From Qipengyuania citrea (GTDB lineage: Bacteria; Pseudomonadota; Alphaproteobacteria; Sphingomonadales; Sphingomonadaceae): a stretch of DNA of 64,000 bases. The notes under the pieces are model-generated. The model was not told where the DNA came from. It saw only the letters and a list, made by a program, of their open reading frames with translations, and searched no databases. The stretch lies in contig NZ_WTYG01000002.1 of assembly GCF_009828015.1 (NCBI RefSeq), positions 391,360 to 455,359 on the forward strand. Direction: 5' to 3'. Every line of letters begins with the position of its first letter. Position 1 is the stretch's first letter. Below are positions 49,338 through 57,813 of this stretch, piece after piece. A program made the translations under genes and the position numbers.

Positions 49338-49616
49338 ATGACCGACCATCCGAGCACCTTCAAGGGCGACCACGACCACCACGGCGGCATTCAATGGGAT
49401 GACCGCGCCAGCCTGCACCACACCGGCGACGGCAATGGCGTGCTCGACGGTGCCAAGGGCCTGCGCAGCGGCAGCTTCGCCGAACTGGTCCGCCATCTGA
49501 TGCTGTTGCCCGAGCAAGAACGCGCCGATTATTACATCGAGAAGGCGGGCGACCGCGAATACCATGCCGCGGAGATCGCGGAACTGTCCAAGCGCCCCGA
49601 TTTCCCGCGTGAGTGA
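49338..49616 (+). CDS. small His/Asp-rich protein, function unknown
   Basis: A 92-aa acidic protein. The N-terminus is His/Asp-rich (GDHDHHGGIQWDD), suggestive of metal binding. The second half is helical (GSFAELVRHLMLLPEQERA, then DYYIEK). I do not recognise the family. AAGGAG lies eight bases upstream of the ATG. It stands between lolD and glutathione peroxidase and may be transcribed with either. Confidence 0.6.
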   Translation: MTDHPSTFKGDHDHHGGIQWDDRASLHHTGDGNGVLDGAKGLRSGSFAELVRHLMLLPEQERADYYIEKAGDREYHAAEIAELSKRPDFPRE

Positions 49617-49670
49617 CGCGGCGCCGCGCTTGGCTGCGCCCGCGCTATCGACACAGGAAACTGCAAGAGC

Positions 49671-50150
49671 ATGACCACCATCGCCGATTTCACCGTCGCC
49701 ACCAACAAGGGCGAACCGCTTGAGCTGAAGGACAAGCTTGGCACTGTTCTGCTGGTGGTCAACACCGCCAGCAAGTGCGGCTTCACCCCTCAGTATGACG
49801 GGCTTGAAGAGCTGTACCAGCGGTTCGGCGACCGCGGTTTCGAGGTGCTTGCCTTTCCCTGCAACCAGTTCGGCGGGCAGGAGCCGGGCGATGCGGGCGA
49901 GATTGCCGAATTCTGCAAGGTCAATTTCGGGCTGACCTTTCCGCTGATGGCGAAAGTCGACGTCAATGGCGACAATGCCAGCCCGCTGTTCGACTGGATG
50001 AAGCGCGAACAGCCCGGACTGATGGGATCGAAGGCGATCAAGTGGAACTTCACCAAATTCCTGATCGACCGCGAAGGCCGCGTGGTGGAACGCTACGGGC
50101 CGGCGGAAAAGCCGCAAGGTATCGCCAGGGATATCGAAAAGCTGCTGTAG
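49671..50150 (+). CDS. glutathione peroxidase (cysteine type)
   Basis: A 159-aa thiol peroxidase reducing peroxides. The catalytic motif NTASKCGFTPQY contains the peroxidatic Cys36. FPCNQFGGQEPG holds the conserved Gln and WNFTKFLIDREG the catalytic Trp. Bacterial members of this size usually use thioredoxin rather than glutathione. No signal peptide, so cytoplasmic. Confidence 0.93.
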   Translation: MTTIADFTVATNKGEPLELKDKLGTVLLVVNTASKCGFTPQYDGLEELYQRFGDRGFEVLAFPCNQFGGQEPGDAGEIAEFCKVNFGLTFPLMAKVDVNGDNASPLFDWMKREQPGLMGSKAIKWNFTKFLIDREGRVVERYGPAEKPQGIARDIEKLL

Positions 50151-50166
50151 CTCCCGGGCAAGGACT

Positions 50167-50252
50167 GTCATCTCAGCCTAGGCAGGGACCCGGTGATCCA
50201 GCCTCCGGCGGATCGTTTCCGTTATCTGGATCCCTGCCTTCGCAGGGATGAC
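50167..50252. repeat. inverted pair of REP-like palindromes upstream of dnaE1
   Basis: A degenerate unit (50167-50201, beginning GTCATC and ending GATCCAG) is followed by an inverted unit (50226-50252, CTGGATCCCTGCCTTCGCAG then GGATGAC) with the core CCTGC-CTTC-GCAGG hairpin. It is the same family as the units at 57094-57172 and 63773-63800. It fills most of the gap between glutathione peroxidase and dnaE1. Confidence 0.65.
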
Positions 50253-50317
50253 GGAACGGAGGAAAGCGCGGCGCGCGCGGGTTGGCGAATCCCCTCCCGC
50301 GCCGCATATTGGTACGC

Positions 50318-53300
50318 ATGTCGTTCAAGCCCTTCGTCCCGTTCCGTATCCTGTCGGCCTACACCATGCTGGAAGGGGCGATCGATCCGAAGGCAATGGC
50401 CAAGCTGGCCAAGGAACGCGGCTTTCCGGCTGTCGCGATTGCCGATCGCAACGGGCTTTACGGCGCGGTCATGTTCGCCAATGCCTGCAAGGCCGAAGGC
50501 ATCCAGCCGATCATCGGCACGCTGCTGGGCGTGGCGCGCCCGAGCCGCGACGAAGGGGCGGAAGGCAAGCAGGTCGATTACCTGCCGCTCTACGCGCAGG
50601 ACGAGGCTGGGTACGACAATCTGTGCCATCTCGTGTCGAAGGCGCATCTCGAACGCCCGCTCGAATTCGAACCGCACGTCCGGATCGGCGACCTTGATGG
50701 CCGCACCGACGGCTTGATCGCCTTCACCGGTGCGAGCGAAGGCGCGGTAACGCGGCTGCTTGCCGAAGGCCAACAGAGCCATGCCGAGGCCCTGCTCGAC
50801 CGCCTGCAGGCGCTGTTCCCCGACCGGCTCTACATCGAACTGGCGCGGCGCGGCGATCCGGTCGAGGAGCGCGCCGAAGCCGCGCTGGTCGATCTCGCCT
50901 ATGCGCGCGACCTGCCGCTGGTGGCGACCAATCCCGCCAATTTCGCCGAGCCGCACATGCACAAAGCGCATGACGCAATGCTGTGCATTGCCGGCTCGAC
51001 GCATGTCGATGCGGAGGAACGCACGCGGTCGAACCCCGAAAGCTATGTGAAGACCTACCACATGATGGAGGAGGCCTTCGCCGACCTGCCCGAAGCGGTG
51101 CAAAACACCGTGGTGGTGGCGCAGCGCTGCGCCTATGCGCCGCCCTATCGCAAGCCGATCCTGCCCAGCCTCGCTGGCGACCTCGAAGGCGAGGCGCGCG
51201 CGCTGGAGGAAGATGCGCGCAAGGGGCTGGAGGCCCGGCTAGAACCCTATGGCGAGATGAGCGAGGAGGAACGCAAGGTCTATTTCGACCGGCTGCAGTT
51301 CGAAGTCGACATCATCAACCAGATGGGTTTCCCGGGCTACTTCCTGATCGTTGCCGACTTCATCAAATGGGCCAAGGACCACGATATTCCCGTGGGACCG
51401 GGGCGTGGTTCGGGCGCGGGCAGCCTCGTCGCCTGGGCGCTGACGATCACCGATCTCGACCCGATCCAGCTCGGCCTGCTGTTCGAACGCTTCCTCAATC
51501 CCGAACGCGTCTCGATGCCCGACTTCGACATCGACTTCTGCGAAACCCGACGCGGCGAGGTGATCCGTTACGTCCAGCAGAAATACGGCCACGACCACGT
51601 CGCGCAGATCATCACCTTCGGCAAGCTCAAGGCGCGCGCGGTGCTGCGCGATACGGGGCGGATCCTGCAGATGAGCTACGGCCATGTCGACCGGCTGTGC
51701 AAGATGGTGCCCAATCACCCGACCGACCCGTGGACGCTGCCACGCGCGCTCAATGGCGCCGCCGATTTCAAGAACGAATACGACAACGACAACGAGGTGA
51801 AGCGCCTCGTCGACCTGGCGATGCAGCTCGAAGGCTTCCCGCGCAACAGTTCGACCCATGCGGCGGGGGTGGTGATCGGCGACCGGCCGCTGGCCAAGCT
51901 CGTGCCGCTCTACCGCGATCCGCGCTCGGACATGCCGGTGACGCAGTACGACATGAAGAATGTCGAGAGCTCGGGACTGGTCAAGTTCGACTTCCTCGGG
52001 CTCAAGACTCTGTCGGTGCTCAAGAAGGCGGTCGATCTGCTTAAGCGGCGCGAGATCGACATCGATCTATCGCAGCTGCCGCTCGACGATCCCAAGGTCT
52101 ACGAACTGATGAAGGCGGGCAACACGGTGGGCGTGTTCCAGCTCGAATCGGAAGGCATGCGGCGCACGCTGACTGCAGTGAAGCCGACCAATTTCGGCGA
52201 CATCATCGCGCTCGTCTCGCTCTACCGCCCGGGCCCGATGGACAACATCCCGCTGTTCGGCAAGCGCAAGGCAGGCGAGGTCGCGATCGAGTTTCCGCAT
52301 GCCAAGCTCGAAGGCATATTGGCCGAGACCTACGGCATCTTCGTCTATCAGGAACAGGTGATGCAGGCGGCGCAGATCCTTGCCGGCTATTCGCTCGGGG
52401 ACGCCGATCTGCTGCGCCGCGCGATGGGCAAGAAGGTCCAGGCCGAAATGGACATCCAGCGCGAACGCTTCGTCACCGGATGCAAGGAAGTCAGCGGGAT
52501 CGAGAAGGCCGAGGCCAATGCGCTGTTCGATTTGATCGACAAGTTTGCCGGCTACGGTTTCAACAAGTCGCACGCCGCCGCCTATGCGCTGCTCGCCTAC
52601 CAGACTGCGTGGCTCAAGGCGCATTACCCGGAAGAATTCTACGCCGCCTCGATGTGTTTCGACATGCACCAGTCCGAAAAGCTGGCGATCTTCGTCGACG
52701 ACGCGCGCCGCGGCGGGATCACGGTGCTGCCGCCCTCGCTCACTCATTCGGAGGCCGAATATACCGTCGAGCAGACCGACGACGGTTACGCCGTGCGCTA
52801 CGCACTGGCGGGCATCCGCAATGTCGGCGAACGCGCGATGGAAGCGATCGTCGAGGAACGCGAGGCGGCGGGCCGGTTCGAAAGCCTCAAGGACCTGTTC
52901 GAACGCCTGCCCAAGGGATCGATGAATTCGCGCCAGCTCGAGGCATTGATCAGCGCGGGCGCGCTCGACGAATTCGAACCCAACCGCGCCAAGCTGATGG
53001 CCAATGCGGACATGCTCTTGGCCGTGGCCGACGCGGCCGAGCGCGAGCGCTCGAGCGGGCAGGCGGGCCTGTTCGGCGGCGAAGATGCAGCGGTCGATGA
53101 CGATCTGCGACTGAAGGACGCGGAAGACTGGTCGCTCAGCGAGGCGCGCGCCCGCGAGAAGGAGACCATGGGCTTCTCCTTCAAGCAGCATGCTACCGCC
53201 GCCTATCGCGAGATCGCCAGCGCGCAAGGCGCACGTTCGCACGCCTCGCTGATGTCCGGCGGCGTGCCCGGTGGCGGGCGCATGGGCGCGGTGATGGCGG

Positions 53301-53809
53301 TGCAGGTCGAAGGCGCCAGCAAGGGTACGACCAAGCGCGGCAAGCCCTTCATCCGCGCCGATTTCTCCGACGCCTCCGGCCAGTTCAGCGCCGCCTGTTT
53401 CGAAGAGGGGCTGGTCGAGAAGTTCCTCGAATGGGCCAGGAATGGCACCTGCGTGAAGCTCGATGTCGAACTCGACAGCCCGAGCCCCGACGAACCGCCG
53501 CGGATCACCGTGCGCGGGGCGGTCCCGCTCGACGCGGTGCGCGGGAGCATGGCGATGCTGCTGACGCTGGAGGTCGAGAGTGTCGAGGCGGTGACCCAGC
53601 TGGCGCTGGCGCTGGGCGAGGGCGGGCAGGGGGGCGACGAGGCGGTCGCAACGCTGCTCACCGGCGACCCCACCCCGCCTGTCGTGCGGCTGGGCCGAAC
53701 ATTTTCTATCGACGGCGAGCTCGCCGAACGCTTGGCAAGCGTGCCCGGCCTTGCCAAGGTGCAATTAACCGCGCGACGGGGGAAGGCAAACCTGCGCCTC
53801 GTCGCTTGA
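50318..53809 (+). CDS. dnaE: DNA polymerase III subunit alpha (DnaE1)
   Basis: A 1163-aa replicative polymerase. The catalytic palm Asp pair is in MPDFDIDFC at about residue 405. GPGRGSGAGSLVAWAL, YRPGPMDNIP and FAGYGFNKSHAAAYALLAYQ are DnaE signatures. The C-terminus has the OB fold region (FIRADFSDASGQFS). The N-terminal PHP domain is degenerate: the usual HxH region reads PFRILS and the TDH motif reads ADRN, so PHP metal binding is lost. ATG at 50318 gives the conserved opening. No ImuA/ImuB gene is adjacent, so this is DnaE1, not DnaE2. Confidence 0.96.
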   Translation: MSFKPFVPFRILSAYTMLEGAIDPKAMAKLAKERGFPAVAIADRNGLYGAVMFANACKAEGIQPIIGTLLGVARPSRDEGAEGKQVDYLPLYAQDEAGYDNLCHLVSKAHLERPLEFEPHVRIGDLDGRTDGLIAFTGASEGAVTRLLAEGQQSHAEALLDRLQALFPDRLYIELARRGDPVEERAEAALVDLAYARDLPLVATNPANFAEPHMHKAHDAMLCIAGSTHVDAEERTRSNPESYVKTYHMMEEAFADLPEAVQNTVVVAQRCAYAPPYRKPILPSLAGDLEGEARALEEDARKGLEARLEPYGEMSEEERKVYFDRLQFEVDIINQMGFPGYFLIVADFIKWAKDHDIPVGPGRGSGAGSLVAWALTITDLDPIQLGLLFERFLNPERVSMPDFDIDFCETRRGEVIRYVQQKYGHDHVAQIITFGKLKARAVLRDTGRILQMSYGHVDRLCKMVPNHPTDPWTLPRALNGAADFKNEYDNDNEVKRLVDLAMQLEGFPRNSSTHAAGVVIGDRPLAKLVPLYRDPRSDMPVTQYDMKNVESSGLVKFDFLGLKTLSVLKKAVDLLKRREIDIDLSQLPLDDPKVYELMKAGNTVGVFQLESEGMRRTLTAVKPTNFGDIIALVSLYRPGPMDNIPLFGKRKAGEVAIEFPHAKLEGILAETYGIFVYQEQVMQAAQILAGYSLGDADLLRRAMGKKVQAEMDIQRERFVTGCKEVSGIEKAEANALFDLIDKFAGYGFNKSHAAAYALLAYQTAWLKAHYPEEFYAASMCFDMHQSEKLAIFVDDARRGGITVLPPSLTHSEAEYTVEQTDDGYAVRYALAGIRNVGERAMEAIVEEREAAGRFESLKDLFERLPKGSMNSRQLEALISAGALDEFEPNRAKLMANADMLLAVADAAERERSSGQAGLFGGEDAAVDDDLRLKDAEDWSLSEARAREKETMGFSFKQHATAAYREIASAQGARSHASLMSGGVPGGGRMGAVMAVQVEGASKGTTKRGKPFIRADFSDASGQFSAACFEEGLVEKFLEWARNGTCVKLDVELDSPSPDEPPRITVRGAVPLDAVRGSMAMLLTLEVESVEAVTQLALALGEGGQGGDEAVATLLTGDPTPPVVRLGRTFSIDGELAERLASVPGLAKVQLTARRGKANLRLVA

Positions 53810-53840
53810 TCTGGGACCTGATTGGGTGAGAGGAATACAT

Positions 53841-55442
53841 ATGTCGCTTGGCGCGATGCAGGACTGGAGCATGCGGATCTCGCATGTGATCGACCACGCA
53901 GCCCGGGAAGCCCCGAACCGTGAAATCGTCACCCGCTGGGCGGATGGCAGCGAGACCCGCACCGACTGGGCGGGCGTGCGCCAGGATGCGAAGAAGATGA
54001 GCCAGGCGCTGCAGGCGCTGGGCCTCGGCAAGGGCGACAAGGTTGCCAGCCTCGCCATGAACCACGCGCGCCACCTGGTCAGCTGGTTCGGCGTCGCGGG
54101 GATGGGCGGCGTGCTGCACACCTGCAATCCGCGCCTGTTCGAGGACCAGCTCGAATACATCGTCAATCATGCCGAGGACAAGGTGATGATCTACGATGCG
54201 GCGTTCCAGCCGATCGTGGATAAGATGCGCGACAAATGGCCCACGGTCGAACATTACATCTGCTTCGACAGCGGCGAGCACACCACCAGCTTCGAGGACT
54301 GGATCGGCGCGCAGGATGGCGATTTCGAATGGGTTGACGGCGACGAGCGCGATCCCTGCATGATCTGCTACACCAGCGGTACCACGGGCAACCCCAAGGG
54401 CGTGCAGTACGAGCATCGCTCGACGCTGCTGCACGCGCTGGCCGGACTGCAGCCGTCGACCTTCAACTTTACCGCGTCCTCGGTGATGCTCCCGGTGGTG
54501 CCGATGTTCCACGCGGCCAGCTGGGGCCTGCCCTATGCCGGGGCGATGGCAGGGATCAAGTTCGTCTTCAGCGCGGTCAACGACCCGGCGGTGCTCGACG
54601 AGGTGATGAAGACCGAAAAGGTCACCGATTCGGCGGGTGTGCCCACAGTGTGGCTGGCGCATTTCCAGTATTGCGACGCCAACAATCTCGAACTGCCCAA
54701 GCTGCGCGCGGCGACGATCGGGGGTTCGGCCGCGCCGCGCTTCATGATCGAACGGCTGATGAAGAACGGCACGCGCGTCCAGCATGCCTGGGGGATGACC
54801 GAGACCTCGCCGATCGGCACCGTTGGCGGCCCCACGGCCGACTGGGACCAGCTGACCTTCGACCAGAAGGTCGAGAAGACGATGAAGCAGGGTCGTCCGA
54901 TCTTCGGCGTGGAACTGCGCACGGTGGATCTCGATGATCCGACCAAGGTACTGCCGCGCGATGGTGAAAGCTCGGGCGCGCTGCATATCCGCGGGCCCTG
55001 GGTGGTGAAGCGCTATTTCAAGGCCGAGGAAGACGCGATCGATGCGGACGGCTGGTTCAACACCGGCGACGTGGCGATCCTGCATCCCGACGGCACGATG
55101 CAGATAACCGACCGGACCAAGGACGTGATCAAGTCGGGCGGCGAATGGATCAGCTCGGTCGAACTCGAAAACGCCGCGGTGGGCCACCCGGCGGTCGCCG
55201 AAGCCGCCGCGATCGGCATGATGCATCCCAAGTGGGACGAACGGCCGGTGCTGTTCGTGGTCAAGCAGGAAGGCAAGGAAGTCACCGCGGAAGAGGTGAT
55301 CAATTTCCTGTCCGACAAGGTCGCCAAGTGGTGGCTGCCCGATGCGGTCGAATTCGTCGACGACATCCCGCACACCGCGACGGGCAAGATCAGCAAGAAG
55401 GATCTGCGCGACCGGTTCAGCGACTACGCGCTGGAGATCTGA
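53841..55442 (+). CDS. fatty-acyl-CoA synthetase / AMP-dependent ligase
   Basis: A 533-aa ANL-superfamily enzyme activating a carboxylic acid with ATP to the acyl-CoA. The P-loop is [12 protein letters not shown] at about residue 175. [13 protein letters not shown] (A5) and [15 protein letters not shown] (A7) follow, and [13 protein letters not shown] (A10) carries the C-terminal Lys. It is closest to medium/long-chain fatty-acid or dimethylsulphoniopropionate-type ligases. ATG at 53841 has AGAGGA upstream; GTG at 53826 is less likely. The DUF1330 gene follows by two bases. Confidence 0.9.
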   Translation: MSLGAMQDWSMRISHVIDHAAREAPNREIVTRWADGSETRTDWAGVRQDAKKMSQALQALGLGKGDKVASLAMNHARHLVSWFGVAGMGGVLHTCNPRLFEDQLEYIVNHAEDKVMIYDAAFQPIVDKMRDKWPTVEHYICFDSGEHTTSFEDWIGAQDGDFEWVDGDERDPCMICYTSGTTGNPKGVQYEHRSTLLHALAGLQPSTFNFTASSVMLPVVPMFHAASWGLPYAGAMAGIKFVFSAVNDPAVLDEVMKTEKVTDSAGVPTVWLAHFQYCDANNLELPKLRAATIGGSAAPRFMIERLMKNGTRVQHAWGMTETSPIGTVGGPTADWDQLTFDQKVEKTMKQGRPIFGVELRTVDLDDPTKVLPRDGESSGALHIRGPWVVKRYFKAEEDAIDADGWFNTGDVAILHPDGTMQITDRTKDVIKSGGEWISSVELENAAVGHPAVAEAAAIGMMHPKWDERPVLFVVKQEGKEVTAEEVINFLSDKVAKWWLPDAVEFVDDIPHTATGKISKKDLRDRFSDYALEI

Positions 55443-55444
55443 CC

Positions 55445-55876
55445 ATGGCCAGCAGCTATATCGATCCGAGCCCCGCGAACTTCCAGGCGTTCAAGGACCT
55501 GCCGCGCGACGAGCCGATCCACATGCTCAACCTGCTCGAATATCGCGAGCAGGCGGAATATCCGGAAGGTCACGAACACGTCGGCAAGGGCTGGAGCGGG
55601 CGGCGCGCCTATGAGGAATACGGCAAGACCAGCGGCCCGATCTTCCGCCGCGTGGGTGGCACCATAGTCTGGCGCGGTGCGTTCCAGACCATGGTCACCG
55701 GTCCCGATGCCAAGCGCTGGCACGACGGCTTCATTGCGCACTATCCCAATGCCGGCGCCTTCTTTGAAATGATCAAGGACCCTGAATACCAGCAGGCAGT
55801 GGTCAACCGCACCGCCGCGCTGGTCGACAGCCGCCTGATGCGCTTTGCGCCAAGCGAGGCAGGTGAGGGGTTCTAG
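55445..55876 (+). CDS. DUF1330 family protein
   Basis: A 143-aa protein with a dimeric alpha/beta-barrel (ferredoxin-like) fold. HMLNLLEYREQAEY, GGTIVWRGAFQTMV and FIAHYPNAGAFFEMIKDPEY are family signatures. The family is uncharacterised, though it resembles small monooxygenases or lyases acting on acyl compounds. It begins two bases after the acyl-CoA synthetase stop, so a role with that pathway is likely; inference. Confidence 0.82.
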   Translation: MASSYIDPSPANFQAFKDLPRDEPIHMLNLLEYREQAEYPEGHEHVGKGWSGRRAYEEYGKTSGPIFRRVGGTIVWRGAFQTMVTGPDAKRWHDGFIAHYPNAGAFFEMIKDPEYQQAVVNRTAALVDSRLMRFAPSEAGEGF

Positions 55877-55898
55877 CCTCCGCGGATTGGGGAAAATG

Positions 55899-56996
55899 TC
55901 ATAGCAACCGCATCTGACCGCCCAACGTGGGCGGCCTGAACTGCGTGCAATCCAGCTCGAACTTCGCCTTGCCCATTCCGGCGCGCTTGCAGGCAAGGCG
56001 GAAGCGCGCGCGGAAGAGGTCGGCCCACACGCCGCTGGGCTTCATGCGCGTGTTGAAATCGGGATCGTTGTCGCGCCCGCCTCGGATCGAGCGGACGATG
56101 CTCATCACCTTGTCTCCGCGCTCGGCATAATGGACCGACAGCCATTCGCGGAACAGCGGGGCGACCTCGTGCGGCAGGCGCAGCGGGATCCAGCCGACGC
56201 TGTCGACCCCGAGCGCGGCCGCGCGCTGGACGATCTCCTCCATGAACTCGTCGGTAATCGCGGGAATGATCGGCGAGACCGAGCAATGCGTCGGCACCCC
56301 CGCAGCGGCCAGCCTCCCCAGCGCCTGCAGCCGCTTGGCCGGGGCCGCCGCGCGCGGTTCGAGTTTGCCCGACAGTTTCGGGTCGAGCGAAGTGACCGAG
56401 ATCGCCACCGCCACCAGCCGCCGCTCGGCCAGTTCGGCCAGCAGGTCGAGATCGGCGAGCACGCGGTCGGATTTGGTGGTGATCGTTACCGGATGGCGCG
56501 CGTCGAGGCACACTTCGAGCACCTGCCGCGTGATCCGGTAGCGCGCCTCGATCGGCTGGTAGGGATCGGTATTGGTCCCCATCGCCAGCGGGCGCGGGCG
56601 GTATTTGGGCTTGGCCAGCGTGGCACGCAGCAGCTCGGCCGCATTGGGCTTCGCGAACAGTCTGGTTTCGAAATCGAGCCCGGGCGAGAGATCGTGATAG
56701 GCATGCGTGGGGCGCGCAAAGCAATAGACGCAGCCATGTTCGCAGCCACGATAGGCATTGACCGAGCGGTCGAAGGGCACATCGGGCGACTGGTTGAAGC
56801 TGAGGATCGTGCGCGGGAATTCCTCGGTCACTTCGGTGCGCAGTTTGGGCGTAGCATCGCCCTCCAGTACGGCGAGCTGCTCCATATGATCGCGCCAGTC
56901 GCCGTCTTCCTCGCGCGTGGCGAGGCCGAAGCGTGTTGGCACCGCTGCGCCCTGCGCACCGCGTCCTGATAGGGCAGGGGCGAGTCGTCGTTCCAT
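55899..56996 (-). CDS. PA0069-family radical SAM protein (spore photoproduct lyase-like)
   Basis: A 365-aa radical SAM enzyme. The cluster motif is YRGCEHGCVYCFARP (CxxxCxxC) at about residues 70-84. GTNTDPYQPIE, TITTKSDRVLADLDLL and SVTSLDPKLSGKLEPR are family signatures. The family is distantly related to spore photoproduct lyase; its substrate is unknown. The start ATG at 56996 is preferred because a perfect LexA-type box (57003-57017) lies directly upstream; ATG at 57008 would lie inside it. DNA repair or protection is plausible; inference. Confidence 0.88.
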   Translation of the reverse strand: MERRLAPALSGRGAQGAAVPTRFGLATREEDGDWRDHMEQLAVLEGDATPKLRTEVTEEFPRTILSFNQSPDVPFDRSVNAYRGCEHGCVYCFARPTHAYHDLSPGLDFETRLFAKPNAAELLRATLAKPKYRPRPLAMGTNTDPYQPIEARYRITRQVLEVCLDARHPVTITTKSDRVLADLDLLAELAERRLVAVAISVTSLDPKLSGKLEPRAAAPAKRLQALGRLAAAGVPTHCSVSPIIPAITDEFMEEIVQRAAALGVDSVGWIPLRLPHEVAPLFREWLSVHYAERGDKVMSIVRSIRGGRDNDPDFNTRMKPSGVWADLFRARFRLACKRAGMGKAKFELDCTQFRPPTLGGQMRLL

Positions 56997-57002
56997 GCAC
57001 GA

Positions 57003-57017
57003 GAACATATATAGAAC
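57003..57017 (-). promoter_or_regulatory. LexA (SOS) box of the alphaproteobacterial type
   Basis: On the minus strand this reads GTTC-TATATAT-GTTC, a perfect match to the alphaproteobacterial LexA consensus GTTC-N7-GTTC. It ends seven bases upstream of the radical SAM ATG at 56996. The AT-only spacer overlaps where a -10 element could lie. The gene is probably SOS-regulated. Confidence 0.7.
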
Positions 57018-57093
57018 ACGAGTAGTGCGCCAGTCGGAAGTGGTCGGTGGCAGCGGGCTAGCGCGGCAACCTACCGCGCTCTTCAATCGTTCC

Positions 57094-57172
57094 GTCATCC
57101 CCGCGAAGGTGGGGACCCGCTGCTGTTTCGCGTTCCCAAGGTTAGCGGGACCCCCGCCTTCGCGGGGGTGAC
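57094..57172. repeat. inverted pair of REP-like palindromes
   Basis: Left unit GTCATCCCCGCGAAGGTGGG-GACCCGC (57094-57120) and right unit 57145-57172 are inverted copies of one palindrome (core CCCCGCGAAGG), 24 bases apart. It lies between the SOS-box radical SAM gene and the moaB stop. Confidence 0.7.
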
Positions 57173-57285
57173 GGGGGTGGATGGGGTTCGAAGCGTCCTG
57201 GTCGGGCCAGTGCCCCTCGGTTTGCGGCTGCTAGCCTCATCCATCTCCCATTTGGCGGACGCAGAACGGGGAGGATACTTGGTGC

Positions 57286-57813
57286 CTATCGTTCCCTGAG
57301 CCGCGGCATCAGTTCGACGAAATTGCAGGGGCGGAAGCGGCTGTCGAGCTGGTGGAGGAGGATCTTGTCCCAGCCGTCCTTCACCGCGCCGTTCGATCCG
57401 GGCAGCGCGAAGATATAGGTGCCGCGCGCAAGCACGGCGCAGGCGCGGCTCTGGATGGTGCTGACGCCGATCGTTTCGTAACTGAGCCAGCGGAACAGCT
57501 CGCCGAAGCCGGGAATGTCCTTGTCCTTCACGCGGTCGAGCGCTTCGGGCGTGACGTCGCGCCCGGTGAGCCCGGTGCCGCCGGTGGTGATCACGCAATC
57601 GACCATTTCATCGTCGATCCAGCGGTGCAGGTGTGCGGCGATCTCGTTCTTGCTGTCGCGGCTGATCTCGCGCGTGGCGAGTTCGTGCCCGGCATCGGCG
57701 ATGCGCGTGGCGAGGATGTCGCCCGAGCTGTCGTCAGCCAGCGTGCGCGTGTCGGAGACGGTCAGCAGCGCAATACGCACCGGCTGGAACGGGCGGCTTT
57801 CATCGATCGGCAT
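57286..57813 (-). CDS. moaB: molybdenum cofactor biosynthesis protein B
   Basis: A 175-aa MoaB/MogA-fold protein of molybdopterin synthesis. TTGGTGLTGRDVTPEA is the substrate/nucleotide loop, IQSRACAVLARGTYIFALPG follows, and the C-terminus has the SNGAVKDGWDKIL strand-helix. Start ATG overlaps the transglycosylase stop by one base (TGATG), so it is the third gene of a UDG-like/SLT/moaB operon. Confidence 0.93.
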   Translation of the reverse strand: MPIDESRPFQPVRIALLTVSDTRTLADDSSGDILATRIADAGHELATREISRDSKNEIAAHLHRWIDDEMVDCVITTGGTGLTGRDVTPEALDRVKDKDIPGFGELFRWLSYETIGVSTIQSRACAVLARGTYIFALPGSNGAVKDGWDKILLHQLDSRFRPCNFVELMPRLRER

